NCBI GenBank assembly: GCA_943736015.1 | Contig: OX031073.1 | Span: forward strand, 30,779,210 to 30,843,209 | Direction of reading: 5' to 3' | DNA length: 64,000 bases | Source of the DNA: Tridacna crocea | Lineage: Eukaryota > Mollusca > Bivalvia > Cardiida > Cardiidae | Part shown: piece after piece, positions 30,815-42,135 of the stretch | How the letters are laid out: each line of letters begins with the position of its first letter | Position numbering within the stretch: the stretch's first letter is position 1 | Program-made: the position numbers and the translations under genes | The notes under the pieces: generated by a model | Seen by the model: the letters and a program-made list of their open reading frames with translations, nothing else | The model's database searches: none | What the model was told of the DNA's origin: nothing

Positions 30815-30838
30815 TTACTTTTTCGTCTGCATGGGTAT

Positions 30839-31232
30839 TTAACCCATTATCACACAGTCCCTACTTTTGACGACCCTGAAAAAGAAGTCGTTAGAAAACA
30901 TTGTGGGAAAGGAGAAAATGCTGGTAACCAGCATTTTCTCCTTTTCCCACAATGTTTTCTCCCCTCTTTGAAATAAATTAAAAAATTTCAGTCAGATTTA
31001 TTTTGTTTTCTGCAAATGCTTTCAATTTGGACCAGTCTGTAATTTTGTGGTTTGGTAACGACAAAATTTCTGACTTGTCCAAATTGAAAGCAGTTGCAGT
31101 GGACAAAATGAATGTGACTGAAAAGGTGAAATTTGCTTCAGGAAGGCTAGAAAACAATGTTGGAAAAAGAGAACATGTTTGTTACCAGCACTTTCTCTGT
31201 TTCCCATGATGTTTTTAAGTTTCTTAGGGTCC
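30839..31232. mobile_element. two MITEs fused at a terminal repeat
   Basis: A - copy runs from TTAA 30839 to TTTGGTAACGAC at about 31061. There it continues directly into the long arm of a + copy (ACAAAATTTCTGACTTGTCC), with no TTAA between. The second copy lacks its short-arm end. Confidence 0.7.
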
Positions 31233-31234
31233 CC

Positions 31235-31462
31235 ACCCTTTCCCAAACAATCCCTGGTTTTTACGGGTCTGGAATAGTAGCCTTTTGAAAACATTGTGGG
31301 AAAAGGAGAAAATGCTGGTGGCCAGCATTTTCTCCTTTTTCCACAATATTTTTTCTACCCTATCATAGACAGAAATCATCTTTTCAGCAAGAGTTGAATT
31401 GTTGTCTGCAAATACTTTCAATTTGGTCTAGTCCAAAAGTTTGTTGTTTGGGAAAGGGTTAA
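31235..31462 (-). mobile_element. hairpin MITE, A/B hybrid
   Basis: B-type ends (CCCTTTCCCAAACAATCCC, TTTGGGAAAGGGTTAA) with an A-type hairpin (AAATGCTGGTGGCCAGCAT). It is the reverse of 10806-11034. Confidence 0.85.
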
Positions 31463-31879
31463 AGGGCTGGATTGTGTGGTAAAAGGTTAAGTACATGAAC
31501 TAACTACAAAGGTTCTGTGGATAGAGTTTGTTACTGTAGAACAAGAATTCAGACTGTTATTGGGCCTTTAATAAATTGTGTAAAGAAATGTATATATCTG
31601 AACTATATATACTGAATGAATATTGAAGAGAATTGAATATGTGGATACAATCCATTTAATTATGACTGCTCTAAAAGCAACTAAATGTATCTTTTTCTTT
31701 TTGTATTAATATATCATTATTATATATTATGTTAATGAACCTGTTTCCACACAACACTGAAATTTGTCATTATTTTAATAATCTAGAGGAACCTTTCCTT
31801 TCGATTTTTTGTTTCGGCTCACAAAGATGAATTTAAAAATTTTATCCACACATGATTTGTTACATTCAGGCAAAAGGGA
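31463..31879. other. AT-rich sequence, possible 3' UTR end
   Basis: A short-arm relic (GGATTGTGTGGTAAAAGG) is followed by AT-rich DNA with TATATA runs and an AATAAA at 31570. No open frame or repeat is recognised. Confidence 0.4.
31570..31575 (+). promoter_or_regulatory. possible LRP1 poly(A) signal
   Basis: AATAAA, 2.8 kb after the LRP1 stop. Placement is plausible but unproven; other hexamers further right are also possible. Confidence 0.25.
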
Positions 31880-32108
31880 TGAACCCATTACCACACAATC
31901 CCTACTTTTGACGACCCTGAGAAAGAAGCCTTAAGAAAACATTGTGGGAAAAGGAGAAAATGCTGGTCACCAGCATTTTCTCCTTTTCCCACAATGTTTT
32001 CTACCCTTCACAAAATAAACTTCAAATTTTCAGTCACTTTTATTTTGTCGTCTGCAAATGCTTTCAGTTTGTATCAGCCTAAAATATTGTCGTTTGGTAA
32101 TGAGTTAA
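31880..32108 (-). mobile_element. piggyBac-type hairpin MITE, subfamily A
   Basis: Left TTAA mutated to TGAA; right TTAA (32105-32108) shared with the next, oppositely oriented copy. Confidence 0.88.
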
Positions 32109-32334
32109 CTCGTTACTATACGAAAACAATTTTAGACTGGCCCAAATTGAAAGTATTTGCAGACGACAAAATGAAAGTGACTGAAAATTTGAAATCAATT
32201 TTGTAAAGAGTAGAAGAATTGGTGGGAAAAGGAGAAGATGCTGGTTACCAGCATTTTCTCCTTTTCCCACAATGTTTTCTAAAGGCTTCTGTCTCAGGGT
32301 CGTTAAAAGGAGGGATTGTGTGGAAATGGGTTAA
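32105..32334 (+). mobile_element. piggyBac-type hairpin MITE, subfamily A
   Basis: Joined to the preceding copy tail to tail through one TTAA; stem lightly mutated. Confidence 0.88.
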
Positions 32335-32433
32335 TAGTAGATTGAATCATGAAGTAGATGGGTCTCCTGACAAGCAGAAAATTAACTAATAGCAAAAAGT
32401 TTTGACCCAGATCAGCCTGTGCTTTTGTTGTCA

Positions 32434-32735
32434 GCAAGCGTCATCAGTTTGGACTAGACCAAAATTTTGATGTTTGGGAAAGGGGTAACCTGTTACTAGA
32501 TGACAAAATGTTAGCCTTGTCCAAACTGAAAGCATTTGCAGACAATAATATCAGTGTGGTTCAAATGATGCAGTCTTGCCTTGATCAGGAAGAAAACATT
32601 GTGGTAAAAGGTGAAAGTGCTGGTTACCAGCATTTTCTTACCAGCATTTTCTCCTTTTCCCACAATGTTTTTAAAAAGCTGCTTCTACAGATTCATGAAA
32701 ACCTGGGATTGCTTGGTGTAATGTTGGTGAAATGT
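32434..32735 (+). mobile_element. MITE fragment plus MITE with partial stem duplication
   Basis: A long-arm end (CAGTTTGGACTAGACCAAAA) at 32434-32486 abuts a + copy. In that copy ACCAGCATTTTCT is duplicated (about 32628 and 32641), spoiling the palindrome. Confidence 0.7.
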
Positions 32736-32824
32736 CCAATTTAAGTTGATAGTTCTAAAATGATTAAGTAAGGTAGAATGACCACTTTTCATACAGAAAA
32801 TATCATAAAAGCGAAAATTTGTTA

Positions 32825-32873
32825 CCCTGGTCAGCCTGTGCAGTCTGTGCCGTCTGACCAGGGTTGACAATTG
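32825..32873. repeat. hairpin, CCCTGGTCAG type
   Basis: CCCTGGTCAG and CTGACCAGGG enclose CCTGTGCAGTCTGTGCCGT. This is part of a dispersed CAGCCTGTGCAG repeat also seen at 39357-39390. Confidence 0.6.
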
Positions 32874-33146
32874 TCCGAGTTTCCTTTTTGCATGATGGGT
32901 CACATTATGTTAAAAGCTAATTGAGCAACACAGGGCCAATTTAGCCCTGTTGGGAGTGGTTTCTCTTTTTGTTAATATGAAATATTAAGAAATGATTGTG
33001 TAAATGGCTTTGTTTATTCACATTAAGGCTTCCCTGTTAACAAGGTGCTTTTTCTATATAAATATGACACCAGCATTGTATTCTGGCATCATACACACAT
33101 CATGCAATCATGTTTGATTAGTGTTTAATTAGTGTACTTTTCTATC

Positions 33147-33346
33147 AGGATCTGTATTCAACCATTCTTTGGAACATTCTGGTTCTTATTCTCAAGACAT
33201 TTGTACATTTGAAAGTAATTTGCCTTCTTATTGGCTAGACCATTTGTTTTAGCCAAAATGGTTTAGCCAGTCAGAAGGTGTGTTACTTTCTAAATCTAGG
33301 AAAAGACCAAGAATAATTTTGAGAATGGTTAGTGAATACAGACAAA
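33147..33346. mobile_element. palindromic MITE (AACCATTCTTGAGAA family)
   Basis: CTGTATTCAACCATTCTTTG left, AGAATGGTTAGTGAATACAG right, central foldback GTTTTAGCCAAAATGG. Confidence 0.75.
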
Positions 33347-33350
33347 TAGG

Positions 33351-33685
33351 ACAAAATTTAAGACCGGTTCAAGTTGAAAGGATTTTGTGATGACTGATAT
33401 TTATTAGTGCTCACATTAGGTCATTTATGGTACAAAAAGTGCATGAAGTATTGTGGAAGGAAGAAAATGCTGATTTCTGGTATTTGCTTCTTCTTCCATA
33501 ATGCTTTCTGAAGCATGCTACCCAAGGGGCTGTTTCAAGGCAGGATTGTTTGGCAAAGGGTTGATCCTTAGCCAGATCAAATCCTAAGTTACAAGGTTTT
33601 TGAAAACGTAGCAGGAAAGGAGAAATTCTGGTAACAAGCATTTATGCTTTCCCAATAAAATGTTTTCAGCCTGTCAGACATGGTA
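33351..33685 (+). mobile_element. decayed MITE copies
   Basis: 33351-33563 is an old + copy with stem core AAAATGCTGATTTCTGG. 33570-33685 is a hairpin relic with AAATTCTGGTAACAAGCATT. Confidence 0.6.
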
Positions 33686-33917
33686 TTAATCCTCTCCCAC
33701 ACGACAAAATTTTAGACTGGTCCAAATTGAAAACACTTGCAGACTACAAAATTAACGTAACTCCAAAGTTGAAAATTTTTGTTTCCAGCAGGGTAGAAAA
33801 CATTGTGGGAAAAGGAGAAAATGCTGGTTACCAGCATTTTCTTATTTTCCCACAATGTTTTCAAAAGGCTTCTATCTCAGGGTCGTAAAAACCAGGGATT
33901 GTTTGGTAAAGGGTTAA
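33686..33917 (+). mobile_element. piggyBac-type hairpin MITE, subfamily A
   Basis: Complete, both TTAA; one stem mismatch (TTATTTTCCCACAATG). Confidence 0.88.
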
Positions 33918-34397
33918 GAATTAGATGATAAGACTCTACAGATCTTTGACTTGAACTTCATGTTGTTGGTATTGTGCCAGACAAGTCTGATAGTACCCAC
34001 AACATAGGTTTAAGGGTTCAGAAGAATAAATTCACAATTAGAAACCCCCCCCCCCCCCCATTCATCAGGACCTATTTGATCAAATCTTTTTTATAATTTA
34101 ACCCAGTACCTCTGAAAATAAATTTGCAACGACAAAGATGTATACATCCATGTATGAAAGGCTTATTCAACACTAATTTGAAAATTTATTTATACATGTA
34201 CATGAAAGTTAAAATATAAAGTCAAGATGAGAAAATGGTTGTATGTACTGAAATCTCCTTTTGCCGATATGTTTGGAATATAGTAAGCTGTTAGTGGTAA
34301 AATGCTATCTACTGATGGTAAATTGTAAAGGTTTTACATACTCAGACTATTATTTGTAAAGGAAAATTCTTTTTTTGAACTCTCAACTAAACAGTCT
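33918..34397. other. palindromic relic, C-tract and AT-rich DNA
   Basis: ATGTTGTTGGTATTGTGCC and GTACCCACAACATAGG at 33960-34010 are a TTGTGGGTAC-family relic. A run of 14-15 C lies near 34050. The rest is featureless. Confidence 0.45.
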
Positions 34398-34525
34398 TTA
34401 ACCCATTACCACACAATCCCTACTTTTGACACCCCTAAGAAAGAAGCCTTTAGAAAACATTGTGGGAAAAGGAGAAAATGCTGATTTGGACCAGTCTAAA
34501 ATATTGTTGTTTGGTAATGAGTTAA
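34398..34525 (-). mobile_element. internally deleted MITE, subfamily A (128 bp)
   Basis: Both TTAA ends are intact, but the right half of the hairpin and most of the long arm are gone: the sequence jumps from GGAGAAAATGCTG to ATTTGGACCAGTCTAAA. Confidence 0.85.
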
Positions 34526-34526
34526 T

Positions 34527-35285
34527 TGACCCCTTCTGAAAACACTATGGAAAAAGGAGAAAATGCTGGTTATCAGCACTTTCTCCTTTTTCCATAGTGC
34601 TTTCTATCAGAGACAACTTCCATAATTTGAGTCCAACTTTATTTTTATGTCTGAAAATTCTTTAGGGACAAGTCTTGATTTTGTAGTGGTGAAACTTTGC
34701 AGAAAAAATGAGAAATTGTTTTATACAATTGAAGGAAGATGTGAAAAAGCAAATCCTTCATTTGTCATGAACTTTCTTTCTTTCTTTCTCAGAGTTGTTT
34801 TTCCCTTTACCAGATGACAAAATTTTAGCCTTGTCCAAATTCAGATAATTTGCAGATGACAATTTCATAATGGCTCAAATTGTGCAGTGTTCTTCCATAG
34901 GGTATTAAACATTGTGAGAAAAGGAGAAAATGCTGCTTACTAGCATTTTATCTTTTTTCCAGCAATGCTTTTAAAAGGTTCCTTTACCAAGGTGGTTACA
35001 AGTCGGCATTGTGTGGTAAAGGGTTGCGGGTTTTCATTATCTGGAAAAAAAAGGACTTTTGAAAATATTGTAGGGAAAGGAGATGCTGATGACCAGCATT
35101 TTTACCTTTATCCACAATGTTGTCTACCCTTTCCCACACTACAACAACTTTTCGCTTTGAAAACATTGTGGCAAAGTACCTATCAATAAACAGCTGCACC
35201 AGTTTAGCCACATTGAAATTCTAGTCTGCAAATGCTTCCAATTTGGACAGGGCTAAAATTTTGTCGTCTGGTTTACTTTACATAA
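34527..35285. mobile_element. MITE cluster, one fair copy and decayed copies
   Basis: 34527-34692 is a - half copy with stem ACTATGGAAAAAGGAGAAAA. 34799-35025 is a fair + copy ending GTGTGGTAAAGGGTTG. 35037-35285 is two fused decayed copies ending TTGTCGTCTGG. Confidence 0.65.
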
Positions 35286-35410
35286 GCTGCAAAAAGGGCA
35301 TGAAACTCCAATACAAACAAACAATTGATAAAGGTCAAAACAAAGAAATTTTTGTGAAAGGGATTAAACAGAATTTTATAAATGTGTATATGCATATGGA
35401 AAGAGTTTTT

Positions 35411-37272
35411 AGCCCAACTGAGCACAACATGCCCAAGGGGAGCATTTATGATTACCAGGTGTCTGTCATCAGTCTTTTAACAATTCTTTAAACATCAACT
35501 CCTCCTAAACCACTTGGCCAATTTGGACCAAACTTAGCCGGAATATTCCTTGGAAGATCCTCTTCAAAAATTGATCACAGAATTCTATCATAAACTCTAG
35601 TTGCCATGGCAACCAAATGGAATTTTTCTAAGACATTCTTTAAGAATTTTCTTCTCTGAAACCGCTGGTCAGATTTTGAAAAAATTTTACACAGATGTTC
35701 CTTGGGTGACCCTTTTAAAGTGGCCCTTCAGATTTTGGGAAAAAAATTGTACAAAAATGCAAAAAAATCATCCTTGTACTCCCAAAGCCTGTTAATTTTC
35801 ATTCATAAAACCCCAGTAGTCGAACACCGTCCAACAACTTGAGAAATTAGAGATTTACTAAAGCCCAGGTCGACACCGACGGGGGACACGTTCTATTTTT
35901 AGATGATCAATTCGCTCATTTATATACAGGAATACACAGATAAAGTTTCAAACGAAGCGTCTGAAGAAGACATTATGGAAAATAATTATTACATGTTTGC
36001 TATGTAATGGAATTCAAGCGTTATGAGTCACATGCCTGTCACTAGGCATTCCCAAAATGCTTTATTGATTTTTGGAGCGAAATCTAAAAATAGCTTAAGA
36101 GGCTATGTAGCCTTTTAAGGGAATACCATCCAAAAAAAAATTTTTTTTTGTAATTTTATGAATCTTAATTATTGATGATTTATATTATATTTTCATATGA
36201 ATTTCAATGATATATTTATTTTTTAATTTGGTGAGATGTGAAAATTCTAAATACCCACCTTTAAAAAAGTATGCGCAAAATTTTGACCCGTCAAGAAACA
36301 TGGCTCTGGTGAATGGGGGCTTCTTGCACCATACATAAATGAAGGAATTTTTAAAAAATTCTTTTTCTCTGAAACAGCTGGTCAGATTTTGAAATGATAT
36401 CACAGAGATGTTCCTTAGGTGACCCTTTTCAAAAAGTGTTCGCGAAATTTTGATCCGTCAAGAAACATGGCTCTGCTGAATGAGGCTACTTGCGCCACAG
36501 GGAAATGAAGAGTTTCTTAAAAATTCTTCTTCTCTGAAACCGCAGGTCAAATTTAAAATAATTTAGCAGAGATGTTCCTTGGGTGACCCTTTTCAGAAAC
36601 TGTTCACGAAATTTTGATCCATCAAGAAACATGGATCTGGTGAATGGGGGTTACTTGCACTATACAGAAATGAAGACGTTTTTGAAAATTCTTCTGCTTT
36701 GAAATGGCTGGTCAGATTTTGAAATAAACTCACAGAGATTATCCTCGGATGACACTTTCCAGAGATTTTTCCTGAAATTTTGATCATTCAAGAAACATGG
36801 CTTTTGGGACTTGGGGGCTACTTTAACTATATGGAAACGGAGAAATTATCAACAGTTCTTTTTCCCCAAAACCACTGGTCAGATTTCAAAATAATTTTAC
36901 ACAAATGTTCCTTGGATGACCCTTTTCAAAAATAGTTTGTGAAATTTTGATCCATCGAAAAACAACAGAAAATTGTTGGCACCTACATGTGGTGCTCTTG
37001 TTTGACTTATGTTTTTACTCACTATCAAGCATGTGTTTCTCTTCAAGAAATTGTCCTTGGGTGATATATCCAAAAATTTATTCACAAAATTCTGATTCGT
37101 CAAAATCATTGCTGTGATGATGATTGTAGGGGTGGTGACAGATTTTTAAATGATTTTTACAGGTGACCTCTTCAAAATCGCTTGGAAGTTTCAGTACCTC
37201 AAAAAAAATTGGCTATGATTCTTTCAAAAACTCAGGTCAGCGATTGAGGGCCATCTTGGCCCTCTTGTTTTG
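35411..37272 (+). mobile_element. tandem-core (pearl/Helitron-like) element
   Basis: Left end AGCCCAACTGAGCACAAC; right end CTCAGGTCAGCGATTGAGGG with a GGCC hairpin and CTCTTGTT. About six units of about 170 bp contain GGTCAGATTTTGAAA, GATGTTCCTTGGGTGACCC and TCAAGAAACATGGCTC. A non-repeat block at about 35810-36140 interrupts the core. Confidence 0.75.
35810..36140. other. unrecognised insert in the tandem core
   Basis: GTCGAACACCGTCCAACAAC to GCCTTTTAAGGGAATACC does not match the 170-bp units around it. No terminal repeats or coding frame seen. Confidence 0.4.
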
Positions 37273-37437
37273 AAATGTTTTAATGCCAAACAAACAAATC
37301 TGAGTGTTGTTATGCTTTTTTTTTTCTATCTCACATGTTTCTTATATTGTTGTATGTATATAAAAGTTTGTATTTTGTAAATGTGTATTTTATTGTCTTT
37401 TGTTTTGAAGTGATCTAATTTCATTGTTAATGAATTC
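37273..37437. other. AT-rich sequence
   Basis: TTTGTATTTTGTAAATGTG and similar runs look like UTR or intergenic DNA. No frame is recognised. Confidence 0.3.
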
Positions 37438-37544
37438 TACTTTGTGCAAAACCTTTAATCTTGTCCTTTGCAACACAAACTACAAATTTTTACTTTGTGC
37501 AAAACCTTTAATCTTGTCCTTTGCAACACAAACTACAAATTTTA
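37438..37544. repeat. 53-bp tandem duplication
   Basis: TACTTTGTGCAAAACCTTTA to CAACACAAACTACAAATTTT is present twice with almost no difference, just before a MITE. Confidence 0.85.
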
Positions 37545-37743
37545 CAAAACCGTTTGGAGAAAGGCTCTTGAAAACATTGTGGGAAAAGGAGAAAATGCTG
37601 GTTTGCCAGCATTTTCTCCATTTCCCACATTGTTTTCTACCCTTTCAAATAGGAATTGAATGATCTTGGCCACTTTAGAATATCATCTGTAAGGCTTTGG
37701 CTATGGATAAATCAAAAAGTTTTGTTGTTTGGTATAGAGTTAA
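37545..37743 (-). mobile_element. hairpin MITE, subfamily A, decayed ends
   Basis: Good stem with TGCTGGTTTGCCAGCA centre; left arm short and mutated; right end TTGGTATAGAGTTAA. Confidence 0.75.
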
Positions 37744-38054
37744 AGCCCAAAGTATAATTCAGGGCTGGGTTTGTACCTAATGTTAAGATGGGGCTTTCTG
37801 TTTGGGGCTAGTGTAGATGCAGATTGGATTGTCGTGAAAGCACTGGGATTTTGGTCAATAGTCATAAGATTCAACTAGAGACACTAGATGCAAGGCCTGA
37901 TTTGATTCCATATTACTCTGATCTTGATCTGCACTTATCGCAAATGTCGTACAGGATTAAGGATGTCTTGGAAGCAGTATATGTCTGATAACTCGGAGGC
38001 CCTTTTCATACAGATGGAAAGCTTTGCATTTTCTGTCCAGTCTTCTTAGGGGAG

Positions 38055-38165
38055 CCATATCATAGCTTTAGTTTAGTACTTGTAAAATACAGGACATACA
38101 TGGATATGTGATCTGTTGCTGTTGTATAACTGAAATAATGTCAAAAGCAGCGTAACACATCACAA
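38055..38165 (+). mobile_element. SINE 3' tail fragment
   Basis: TTGTATAACTGAAATAATGT and AAAAGCAGCGTAACAC match the tail of the SINE at 1301-1623; head absent. Confidence 0.6.
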
Positions 38166-38257
38166 GTCTAGTTAATTGAACAATAAGTAACATAAGCTTT
38201 TTGAGGCTCTTTTCCAAGAATTTCAATCAGATGTCTCTGTACTTTGCCATAATAGTT

Positions 38258-38690
38258 TTTAACCTCTTACTGAATAATCATAACCTTTGAATGACCCAGG
38301 GGCTAACAACTTTTAAAAGCATTGTGGGGACAGGAGAAAATCCTGGAAACCAGCATTTTTTCCTTTTCCCACAAATTTTCCATCCTGTTAGATATAAATA
38401 TAGTATTTTAAGGGTCATTTAAATCCTAACACATGATGGAAATTAAAATCTTACCAAAACCAGAAAATATGCAAATGTGAATGTTGCTAAAATTCTTTGT
38501 CTATGCTAGAGTGAAAAACACTGAGGGAACAAAAGAAATTGTTGGAAACCAGCATTTTCTTTGTTTCAAACAATGTTTTCAGAACTCTTCTATCTCAAGG
38601 TTGTTCAGAGTCATAAATGTGTGCTAAAGGGTTTATCTGACCTCTGCAGGTGTTGGCCATTTGGACATGTCTAAAATTTTGTCATAATTT
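38258..38690. mobile_element. two decayed MITE copies
   Basis: Stems ATTGTGGGGACAGGAGAAAA (38315) and ACTGAGGGAACAAAAGAAAT (38519) with broken complements; long-arm trace ATTTGGACATGTCTAAAA at 38652. Confidence 0.55.
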
Positions 38691-38739
38691 TGGCATATGG
38701 CCATCAACATGGGAAGAGAGTCCTTCCGACATTTGTTTT

Positions 38740-38965
38740 TCTCGTTACTACACAATCCTGACTTTTAACGACCCTGAGAAAGAAAGCCTTTGAAAACATT
38801 GTGGGAAAAGGAGAAAATGCTGGTAACCAGCATTTTCTTCTTTTCCCACAATATTTTCTACCGTTCCCAAATCAAATTTTGATCTTTCACTGACTTTTAT
38901 TTTGTCGCCTGCAAGTGCTTTCAATTTGGACCACTCTAAAAATTTGATGTTTGGTAAAGTGTTAA
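38740..38965 (-). mobile_element. piggyBac-type hairpin MITE, subfamily A
   Basis: Left end degraded (TCTCGTTACTACAC); right TTAA at 38962. Its right end is included in the next tandem duplication. Confidence 0.85.
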
Positions 38966-39166
38966 AGTCATCACAGATTGGTCTGCACAGGCTAATCTGA
39001 GACAGTACTGTACTGTTACATTGGATTTTGTTCTTCAGTAGTGCTTTCAATTTGGACCACTCTAAAAATTTGATGTTTGGTAAAGTGTTGAAGTCATCAC
39101 AGATTGGTCTGCACAGGCTAATCTGAGACAGTACTGTACTGTTACATTGGATTTTGTTCTTCAGTA
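38915..39166. repeat. 126-bp tandem duplication
   Basis: The segment from GTGCTTTCAATTTGGACCAC to TTTTGTTCTTCAGTA occurs twice (38915 and 39041) with a single mismatch noticed (GTTAAAG against GTTGAAG). It copies the end of a MITE plus flank, so it is recent. Confidence 0.92.
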
Positions 39167-39169
39167 GAC

Positions 39170-39760
39170 TTACGCAAAACAGAAAATTCGTTAAAAACTG
39201 AGAGTATCATCTGGAATCAGCCTGCACAAACTTAGCGGCCTGATCCCAGACCACACTTATGTAAATGGCCGAATGCCCCTTTTCACGTGTTAAAAGTCAC
39301 ATGGCAAGAAACACACGAAAAGGGTCATTCAGACATTTACATAAAAGTGTCGTTTCGGATCAGCCTGCACAGACTACGCAGGCTGATCCGAAATGACCCT
39401 TTCCGTTTTTATGCAATTTTCTGTTTGCAAGTGGACTGTATTACAAAGTCTAATACAATCGTAAAGTACTGTCTTGGATTAGCTGTGCGGACTGCACAGG
39501 CTGATCCGAGACGACACTTTACGCAAATGTTCGAATGCCCCTTTTCTCATGTTGCAAGCCATATTATGGTAAAGAGTTGAGAATAAATGTTGTAAAATTG
39601 TGGATTATAATCCAATGAAATTAATTTTACACAGCAGTTTGTATTTACATGATGATGCCCTATTATAAAATTGATTAAAATAAAAGCACAAGGCAATAGT
39701 TATGTTTGACTGTTTATTGCCCTTAGAAAATCACCTTTGTGTTTAAGAGGAGCTTTTTAA
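39170..39760. repeat. dispersed CAGCCTGCACAG hairpin repeat and flank
   Basis: GGATCAGCCTGCACAGACTA with CGCAGGCTGATCCG (39357-39390) is a near-perfect hairpin. ACTGCACAGGCTGATCCGAG recurs near 39495, and AAAAGGGTCATTCAGACATT flanks it. This is a bivalve-type palindromic MITE. The end of the stretch is AT-rich. Confidence 0.6.
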
Positions 39761-41120
39761 CTCACCTCATGAGGGAGTGCTCGAGGTGAGCAGTTGTGAT
39801 TGTGCTGTGTTGGGCATCTGTCATCAACTTTTTAGCTCAACTGAGCACAAAGTGCTCAGAGCGAGCTATTGTGATAGTGCTGTGTCCATCGTCCGTCGTC
39901 AACTTTTACCTTGTGTATGCTTTAGAGGCCACATTTTCAGTCTGATACTCATGAAACTTGGTCAGAATGTTTGCCTCAATGAAATCTCGAACGAGGTAAA
40001 AAATGGGTCATGTCAGGTCGTGAACTAGGTCACTAGGTCAAATCTAAGAAAAATCTTGTGTACACTCTAGAGGCCACATTTTCAGTCCGATACTCATGAA
40101 AGTTAGTCAGAATGTTTGCCTTGATGATATCTTGGAAGATTTCCAAAATGGGTCATATCAGGTCAAAAAGTAGGTTACTAGGTCAAATCTTAGAAAAACA
40201 TTGTGTATGCTCTAGAGGCCACATTTTGAGTCCAAAACTCTTGAAAGTTGGTCAGAATCTTTGTATTGATGATATCGCAGATGATTTGAAAATGGGTCAT
40301 GTCGGGTCAAAACTAGGTCACCAGGTCAAATCTAAGAAAAACCTTATGTACGCTCTATAGGCCACATTTTCAGTCCAAAACTCTTGTAAGTTGGTCAGAA
40401 TGTTTGTCTTGATGATATCTCAGATGAGTTTGAAAAGGATCACGTTGGGTTGAAAACTAGGTTACCAGGTCAAATCTTAGAAAGACCTTGTATATGCTCT
40501 GGATGCCACATTTCCAGTCCAACACTCTTGAAAATTGGTCAGAATTTTTGCCTAGATAATATCTTGGATGAGTTTGAAAATGGGTCATGTTGGCTCAAAA
40601 ACTAGGTCAATAGGTTAAATGTTATAAAATCTTTGTGTCGGCTCTGGAGGACACATTTTCAGTCTGATACTCCTGAAACTTGTTAATATTTGTCTTGGTG
40701 ATACCTTGAATAAAAATGAAAAATGGGTCATGTAGAGTCAAAAACTAGGTCACTGGTGAAATAATAGAAAAACGTGTACATTCTAGAGGCCACATTTTCT
40801 GCCCGATACTCTTCAAACTTGATCAGAATGTTTGTTTTGGTGATGTCTCAAAAGAGTTTGATAATGGGTAATTGTCAGGTCCAAAAGTAGGTCACTTGGT
40901 CAAATCTTAGAAAAACCTTTTGTACGCTGTAGAGGCCACATTTCAGTCCAATACTCATGAAATTTGGTCAGAATGTTTGTCTTACTGATATCTCAAAAGT
41001 GTTCGATAATGGGTAATGTCTGATAAAAAACTAGGTCACTAGGAAACTAGATTGAAAATGATTCATGTTTGGTCAATAGACTCAGGTGAGCGATTTCAGG
41101 GCCATCATGGCTCTCTTGTT
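39761..41120 (+). mobile_element. tandem-core element with doubled 5' end
   Basis: Two left termini follow each other (CTCACCTCATGAGGGAGTGC at 39761 and AGCTCAACTGAGCACAAAGT at 39834). About eight units of about 144 bp follow, homologous to those at 15186-16332. The right end CTCAGGTGAGCGATTTCAGG with its hairpin closes the element. Confidence 0.8.
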
Positions 41121-41370
41121 ATCTTGTTCGGTTTTAGAGGCTATATTTTCTGTCCAATACTCCTGAAAGTCAGAATGTTTGCCTTGATGATATCTCAGAC
41201 TAGTTTGAAAGTGGGTCATGTGAATTCAAAAACTAGGTCACAAGGTTAAATCTTAGTTTCACAAGGTGAAATCTTAGAAATCCGTGTATAGGCTCTAGAA
41301 GCCACATTTTTTGTCCAGTACTCTTGAAAGTTGGTCAGAATGTTTGCCTTGATCATACCATGGAGCTGTA
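41121..41370 (+). mobile_element. tandem-core fragment
   Basis: Further core units (TTTAGAGGCTATATTTTCTG, GGCTCTAGAAGCCACATTTT) without termini, cut by a MITE at 41371. Confidence 0.65.
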
Positions 41371-41523
41371 TAACCCTTTACCTGATACGCTATGAACGAT
41401 AGATAACATTGCGAGAAAAGGAGAAAATGATGGTTACTAGCATTTTCTCCTTTTCCCACAGTGTTTTCTAAAGGCTTCTTTCTCAGGGTCCTCAACAGCA
41501 GGGCTTGTGTGGTAATTGGTTAA
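41371..41523 (+). mobile_element. truncated MITE, subfamily A
   Basis: A short rest of the left part, then hairpin and short arm. From AGCATTTTCTCCTTTTCCCA to the TTAA it appears identical to the end of the next copy. Confidence 0.75.
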
Positions 41524-41748
41524 CTCATTACCACACGAGAAAATTTTGGACTGGTCCAAATTGAAAGCATTTGCAGACGACAAAATAAAGGTGACTTAAA
41601 AATAGAAATTTGTTCTGGGAAGGATAGAAAACACTGTTGGAAAAGGAGAAAATGCTGGTTACCAGCATTTTCTCCTTTTCCCACAGTGTTTTCTAAAGGC
41701 TTCTTTCTCAGGGTCCTCAACAGCAGGGCTTGTGTGGTAATTGGTTAA
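41520..41748 (+). mobile_element. piggyBac-type hairpin MITE, subfamily A
   Basis: Complete; shares TTAA 41520-41523 with the previous copy and the same unusual right end GTGTGGTAATTGGTTAA. Confidence 0.9.
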
Positions 41749-41787
41749 TACACTGCCGGGTGAGGTTTTGTGTGATATAGGTTAATA

Positions 41788-41904
41788 AATACATTACCAC
41801 ACAAACCAGACTTTTAACGACCCCGAGAAAAAGGCCTTTTGGTAACCAGCATTTTCTCCTTTTCCCACAGTGTTTACTACCCTATTAAAGACAAATTCTG
41901 TTAT
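41788..41904 (-). mobile_element. truncated MITE, subfamily A
   Basis: Short arm (CACAAACCAGACTTTTAACG) joins half a hairpin directly (GCCTTTTGGTAACCAGC), so the left stem is deleted. Confidence 0.7.
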
Positions 41905-42135
41905 TTAACCCTTTACCACACAATGGCGACTATTAACGACCCTGAGGAAGAAGCCTTTTGAAAACATTGAGGGAAAATGAGAAAATGCTGGTAATCAGCA
42001 TTTTCTCCTTTTTCCACAAAGTTTTCTACCCTTTTAAAGCAAAAATGCACCATTTGAGCCACATTGAAATGATCATCTACAAATGCTTTTAATTTGGATA
42101 GGTTTGAAATTTTGCGGCGTGGTAATGGGGGGAGG
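41905..42135 (-). mobile_element. piggyBac-type hairpin MITE, subfamily A
   Basis: Left TTAA; right end changed to GGTAATGGGGGGAGGGTTA. Confidence 0.8.

Noticed and set aside
36185-37109. reverse-strand frames in the 35411 element
   Set aside because: They repeat with the tandem core and contain no known domain.
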